A DNA stretch of 64,000 nucleotides, from assembly GCF_016808335.1 (NCBI RefSeq), contig NC_053153.1, forward strand, positions 16,131,033 through 16,195,032, given 5' to 3'. The position numbers and the translations under genes were made by a program. Below the pieces are notes generated by a model, which had not been told where the DNA came from, ran no database searches, and saw only the letters and a program-made list of their open reading frames with translations. Of the stretch, positions 59,214-64,000 are shown in pieces. This DNA is from Panicum virgatum. Its lineage: Eukaryota; Streptophyta; Magnoliopsida; Poales; Poaceae. Numbering within the stretch: the first letter of the stretch is position 1; every line of letters begins with the position of its first letter.

Positions 59214-59318
59214 GTACTACGTGACCCTCTCCTCCATAGAATGCTCGAAGTTGCAGCTATGGACTGCAGCATCTGTTGCAACTAGCTAGCTAGCTCACCG
59301 TGCCGGCAGCCGGCAGGC

Positions 59319-61284
59319 ATGGCGGCTGCGTGGCGGGGAGCATGGAGGTCGACGGTCGCATCCGCCAACCGAGGCGGGGGCGGCGATCCTGTGCAGCCAC
59401 CACCGCAACCTGCTCTGTTTGATCACAGCCACGACGACACCTGTGGAGCCAGCAGCATCGCTTCAGGTACCACCCTGTCCATGTCCAACACTGCCACCAC
59501 CTACGCCACCAGCACCGCCGCGTCCATTCCGTTCCCATTCACTGCCGCCGGCGACGGCGTCACGGACGAAGAGAAGGCGACGATGCGGGAGCACATCAGG
59601 GACCTCATCATCCATGGATCCCGTGGTGGATGTGGAGCGGCTACGACCACTACCGCCGGCGACGGCGGCGGCAGCAGCGCACTGGGCAGATGGCTTTCGG
59701 AGCTGCAGGTCAGCTGGGTTCTCCGCCTCGCCCAGCTGGATGTCGCATCCGCGGGGAGGACCTTCGTGTCGCGGCGACTCCAGCACACCGCACGCAGCTG
59801 GGTGCTAGCTCTGCACGTTATCAGCAGGTGCGTCGCTAGCTTTACTGGATGGTGTAGCCAGCAGGAGGAGGAAGAAGCAGCAGCTCGACATGGACAGAAC
59901 TGGCCACCTGCTTCAGAATTCGTAGGATTTGTCGCGGCAACCTTCTTGCTCATGCTCCCTTTCGTCGACGCCGTCGTTGCACTGGACGACGTCGTTAGCC
60001 CTGTTAGCATTAGCAGCGACGGCCATGGCCATGGTGGTATCGTTTCCGGCAATAAGGATGCAGTGGCATCGGCTCACAAGTTCAGGACACTGGTAGATGT
60101 CCGTGACGCTCTCTCTGGGGTCTCGGAACAGGTCCAGCTCTGGCACTCGTGTCTCACTCTCAGTTTCAGTTCCTCCTGTTCGTCACCAACCGACGCAGAA
60201 GCTGCGAGGATAAGCGCGGAGATGATAAGGCTGCTGTTGGCGAAGCTGGACAAGGTGGACGAGGCCATGAGGAACACGAGGGACTGCATCAGGACTCACT
60301 TCATGTCCTTGACGACGGACGACCATGGCCATGACCATTCGGCGTCAGGGCTCGATCCATCACCTGACATTCATGTTGCCACTCAGTTTGCAGTGAGCTA
60401 CATCATTGTGCTGTCAACTACTCCCTCCTTCCCTGTTTATAAGGCATACACGTATATCAAGATTCAAACCTTGTCATCTTTGACCAATAATTTGACTATT
60501 AAATTTTTATTTTTATAATGCAAATTTCTTATGATTGGATTCATAATCAAATATATTTTACAATGATTATAAGTTTATAATCAAAAGTGATATAATATAT
60601 GATAAATAAATGGTCAAAGTGTTGTTTAGAAGACCGTGTCATGTTCCACCATGCCTTATAAACGGGGAAGGAGGGAGTAGTAACAACAACACCAACAACA
60701 GCCCACCATCAGTGGATCCTCCTACTGCATATGAAGAAGGATCTCTGTGTCTCGGTGAGGAGAACAATACCAGTTCTTCCACCAACCTGAACACCGTGAT
60801 CATCCGTTCCCTAGGAGAAAGCCTCACCAGGGTGTCGCAGTCATTCGTGGATCAGAGCCTCAGGTTCCTATTCCTGGCCAACAATTTCTACTTCCTGTGG
60901 CACCAACTGCTTTCTCAAAATCTGCTCTCGGATGTCCCAGCGGATGCCCTGGCTCGCAAGATTGACAGTTACATAAACAGTTATCTGCAAGTATCCTGGA
61001 CGCCGGTGTTGAAGCCCTTGCGTAGTCATTCACCTTATTGTTTTTTCTTTAAGAGATACTCAGCACAGCGCAAGTTCTTGACGGAGTTTGAGAAGACCTA
61101 TGTTGCGCAGAAACTCTGGAAGGTTCCAGACCCAGAGCTAAGGAGGGTGCTGCGGACAACCATTGTCGACGAAGTCATTTCAGTCTTCAGAAAGTTCTTG
61201 GAGGATGGTGGTGTCAGCGCTTCAAGAGTCGTCGTCAGTCCTGAGAGCTTGCAGGAGATGTTGGAAGAGTTATTTGAAGGATAA
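59319..61284 (+). pseudogene. EXO70-family exocyst subunit gene interrupted by a Stowaway MITE
   Basis: The open frame from the ATG at 59319 runs through EXO70-like helices (a MREHIRDLI block, the FLLMLPFVDAVVALDD block, then VRDALSGVSEQV). It enters a MITE at 60421, which brings a stop at 60516-60518. After the MITE the family resumes: ESLTRVSQSF, LFLANNFYFLWHQL, the YSAQRKFLTEFEKTYVAQK helix and a PESLQEMLEELFEG end, stopping at 61284. Removing the MITE plus one TA (259 bp) joins both halves in one frame of 568 residues with no other lesion. EXO70 proteins bind phosphoinositides and tether secretory vesicles as part of the exocyst; grasses have expanded, fast-evolving EXO70 clades linked to immunity, which the W-boxes upstream would fit. 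The short N-terminus resembles those divergent clades. As it stands the product would be truncated to 399 residues unless the MITE is spliced or excised. Confidence 0.85.
60421..60677. mobile_element. Stowaway MITE, 257 bp, inside the EXO70 reading frame
   Basis: Starts CTCCCTCCTTCCCTGTTTAT and ends with its near-complement ATAAACGGGGAAGGAGGGAG, flanked by TA at 60419-60420 and 60678-60679. The pairing of the ends is close, which suggests a fairly recent insertion. Confidence 0.93.
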
Positions 61285-62677
61285 ATAACTGTTTATGTTC
61301 AGAGTTATTTGCAGAGCTTCAAGAGGATGGTGGTGCACCACAAGTTACCAACATTCAGTTACTACTAGAAAGACGGCGCGGCATTGCCGCGCCCTGCCTT
61401 GTAGGCCAGTGCTATGTGTTACATGGTAGAAGAGCTGTTTTTAGGCATTTGAATGGCCAGTCGGAAAAGTGTTTGACATTTTTTTTCTTAAATGATTGAA
61501 ACGAGGCTATATTTTAAAACATAGAAATAGCAGGCATCTTCCTCCAATCAGTTAAATGATATACAAAAGTATTTTCATATCATGATATATAAATAAATAG
61601 CTTGAAGTGACGCTACCACCAGCATCAGGCTAGAAATGCAAGTATATAAACTTATCTCAGATACGTCCTCCACAACTGAATGTTTTGCAGAGTCATGTAA
61701 ACTGTTCAAGAGCATGATGGTTTCTTTATTGTGGACAGCCATGCATGCCGAATAATATTGTGATGAGCTGATTCCTCAACTTCACTGTGATTTCTTAAAA
61801 TTGAAAGTATAGTAAGAAAAACAAATCACCAATTGAGCTTCATGGGCTTGTCTTGTCATATTAAGTTTCCCAACTGAGTATTTTCCTCGTCCAAATAAAA
61901 TAAATTAGTCAAGCATAATATTAACAGTATGAAGTACAGTTATGCAAGAAAGAAAATCAATAATGGCAACTTGTATTTGCATATGGTAGTCTTGGCTGCA
62001 GTTAGTTTGAGAGAAATGGTACAGAGTACATTGAACATTTAGTGGTTGCGCTGCTGTGCATGGTATGCATGGTCATTTAATTTTGACAAATATAAATCAT
62101 CATTGATTTTAATTTGCAGTGTAGTTTGTGGATGGTATTGGCTGTACTGGGTGTTATACGAGTACTAAACAGAAATTCAATAGAGTAGAGGCCATGGAAG
62201 ACTTGAGGGGTGTCAAAGTATGACATGACAATAGTTGGCGGGAAATGCCTATTTTTCAGTAAAATGAGTATGCTTGGGATTTTCTGTAAAATGAATTTAG
62301 GATACTTGATTGGGAAAATCAGTAATTGATACTGCAAGTGCTATTGAGTAATTGTAGGAAATTACCTGTGGAGGCCTATCTCAGTCATTACTCTGGATAA
62401 TCCTAGAGCTTTGTGATGATGTGTGCTCTTTTTCTGCTGCCTTTTCTGCAGCAACAGCTTCACCTATTTGAACAATGATTATGAGATTCTTATATTTGTC
62501 TTCTCATAAACTATCGGACTTCAGGGGCAGCATCCATGGTCACATCATATCTGATGCAAAATTGACATTAACAAAAAGGCATGAAGGAAAATATATTAGT
62601 TGGCTTGATGAAGCAAGAAGTGCATAGCATACAATATCTGTAGGCTCGTGACTATGAAGTTTGTGGGATAAACATAC
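61285..62677. other. intergenic spacer between EXO70 and the LRR exons
   Basis: No gene is supported. AT-rich throughout; the first few hundred bases should be the EXO70 3' UTR. A minus-strand open stretch near 62390-62460 (Glu/Ala/Lys-rich with a donor after CCTCCACAG) could be an exon but does not match the LRR family. Confidence 0.4.
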
Positions 62678-63226
62678 AGAGGTGAGAGTTGCGGTAACTT
62701 CCAAAACCACAGCGGGCTTAAGGAAGGAACAAATGTATTGTTGTTCAGATCACTGTGGTGCGTTAGACGGTGGAAGAATTTGAGGTTAAGCATGTTCAGT
62801 GATGGTTTTCAGTTAGCAGAAGAAATCTTTCATAGTGCAGATTGCTTGCACATAATTGAGAAGTTCAATCCCTGATAGATCAGGCAACGGTCCAGTGAGC
62901 TGGTTGTTGGCTAAGCTGCTGAAATATACCAGTACGGTCTTAAGTATGACTGAATGTTCCCATACATACAATCACAAATGCAATGGTACTAAACAACTTA
63001 CAGCTCACTTACGTTGGTGAGGTTCTTCGTATTGGAAGGAACTGGCCCAGAGAGAGAATTTCTGTCCAGCCGGCTGTTCAAACAACATGCAGAGTAGAGG
63101 ATTGTCTGTGAATTTTATACTTGTTACAGCAGTGAAATAAAGCAGGAAATTACGCATAGGAAATAAAACAGGAAATCCGTTTATTTTACCAAAAGGAAAA
63201 CTTACACAGCTTCAAGTGTACTAACG
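62678..63226 (-). pseudogene. LRR exons of a group VIII-type receptor-like kinase (fragment)
   Basis: On the minus strand, four pieces join in phase: 63226-63207 (ending STLEAV), 63073-63002 (RLDRNSLSGPVPSN... to VSEL, exactly 72 nt), 62918-62850 (SLANNQLTGPLPDLSGIELLNYV) and 62752-62678 (VDLNNNTFVPS...LPQLSPL). One-repeat-per-exon structure and the LSGPVP / LTGPLPDL wording match plant LRR-VIII receptor kinases, whose ectodomains include the H2O2 sensor HPCA1. The donor after 62850 is GC instead of GT (GT/GCAAGC). No kinase, transmembrane or N-terminal exons are in the window. The upstream side turns abruptly GC-rich and unrelated, so this is probably a broken fragment, possibly moved by a transposon. 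Confidence 0.75.
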
Positions 63227-64000
63227 GCATTGTGTCGAGCACCTGCTGGGCGAATATGAAGCGGACGTCGAGGTCAAAGCAGCGCAGGTGTGAACACGGG
63301 AGAGATAGGCGCAGTAGTGTCAAGGGCGTCGCTGCAGGTCCACCTCGCGTCTCGCGGACCTGCTTGTCGCCGGCCTGACCGGCTGCTCGTCCGAGCTGCG
63401 CCCAGGGCTGCTTGCCCCGTGGTCGGAAGGTCATGGCGAGCTGGCCGCGCTGCGTTGCCCCGTGGTCGGCAGGCCATGGCGGCTGCGTCTGGCCGCGTGA
63501 CGCCGCGGTCACCTCGCAGCTGGCCGGGCCTCCCCGGCACTGGCTGCCGCCGGTCACCAGCCTGCTGGCCCCCGCGCCGCGCTCTGGCCTCAGCTGATGG
63601 TCGCAGTAGCCACTGGTCCGCCCGTTGGCCACGTGCAGCCGGCCGCTGGGCCGCTTGGTCGTCCGTGGTCGCCGGGCGCTCGCGCGCCTGTAGGAGTGGA
63701 GCGGGGCTGACGAGAGTAGGCGGAGGCGCGTGAAGGGTCGAGGAGGATCGAGTAGGGCGGAGGCCCGCCGGGCGGAGCGGCAGTCGGAAGGCGGCGCGAG
63801 CCTGCTCGCTCCCATGGCCCGTTGGATGGTCCGATAGTACGCTTGTTGTGTTTTCGGGCGACGTGGCTCAACGAGGAGTCAGAGAATGCCCCGATGACGG
63901 ACGCCCTTTCGTGTTTAGAAGACTGCTTCCATCTATGTTCATCATTTCATTCTGGTTTCAAATCAGAAATGATCTTCGAACGACTTGACTTATGGATCGA
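63227..64000. other. GC-rich segment of unknown nature
   Basis: Very GC-rich to about 63870, open in several frames on both strands with Arg/Pro/Ala-rich translations and no recognisable domain. It might be a CpG-rich promoter or part of a captured exon; no gene is claimed. Confidence 0.35.

Noticed and set aside
63186..63815. 209-residue GC-rich minus-strand frame
   Set aside because: Several other frames are equally open; no domain, no splice logic, and its end overlaps the LRR exon in the wrong frame.
1..64000. tRNA, rRNA or conserved microRNA genes
   Set aside because: No cloverleaf A/B boxes, rRNA sequence or recognisable miRNA hairpin was noticed by eye; a tRNAscan or covariance search was not possible here.

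Overview
The window is plant nuclear DNA from a grass, most likely a panicoid. The grounds are GT-AG introns in every gene, grass-type miniature elements (Stowaway, Tourist/PIF-like, hAT-like), an LTR retrotransposon with Sirevirus features, and alternation of GC-rich exons with AT-rich spacers. The species cannot be named from sequence alone. No bacterial, organellar or CRISPR features were seen.

Layout. A degenerate class III peroxidase tail lies near 1.0-1.26 kb (-). Four multi-exon genes look intact: prefoldin subunit 4 (3938-6151, +), a group IId WRKY factor (9253-11042, +), a zeta-toxin-fold P-loop kinase-like gene (15441-21568, -, seven coding exons including a 62-nt mini-exon), and a three-KH-domain RNA-binding protein of the FLK/PEPPER type (50067-55043, -). 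An EXO70-family exocyst gene (59319-61284, +) is cut by a Stowaway element. A run of LRR exons from a group VIII-type receptor kinase lies at 62678-63226 (-). A weak candidate secreted-protein gene sits at 40523-40999 (-).

Repeats fill most of the rest. A Sirevirus-like Ty1/copia element (about 21.86-35.59 kb, coding on -) carries two nested solo LTRs, each with a 5-bp target duplication. Its 3' LTR ends about 50 bp upstream of the TATA box of the zeta-type gene and points the same way as that gene. A second decayed copia element occupies 41724-48291 (-). At 12.8-14.15 kb a Helitron lies inside a PIF/Harbinger-type MITE, which itself appears to lie inside a third element. Two more Helitron-related pieces occur at 37.3 and 57.2 kb; the 37.3-kb one has its terminus caught in a 115-bp tandem duplication. 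A LINE tail with a 16-bp target duplication is at 36.0-36.4 kb.

The genes do not form one pathway. They cover chaperone assembly, transcription, RNA binding, secretion or defence, and an uncharacterised kinase. The clearest novelties are structural: the reversible-looking MITE break in EXO70, the LTR placed as a possible promoter, the Helitron-end tandem duplication, and the CXXC-ladder coiled coil in the retrotransposon gag. No wholly new biological system could be demonstrated.
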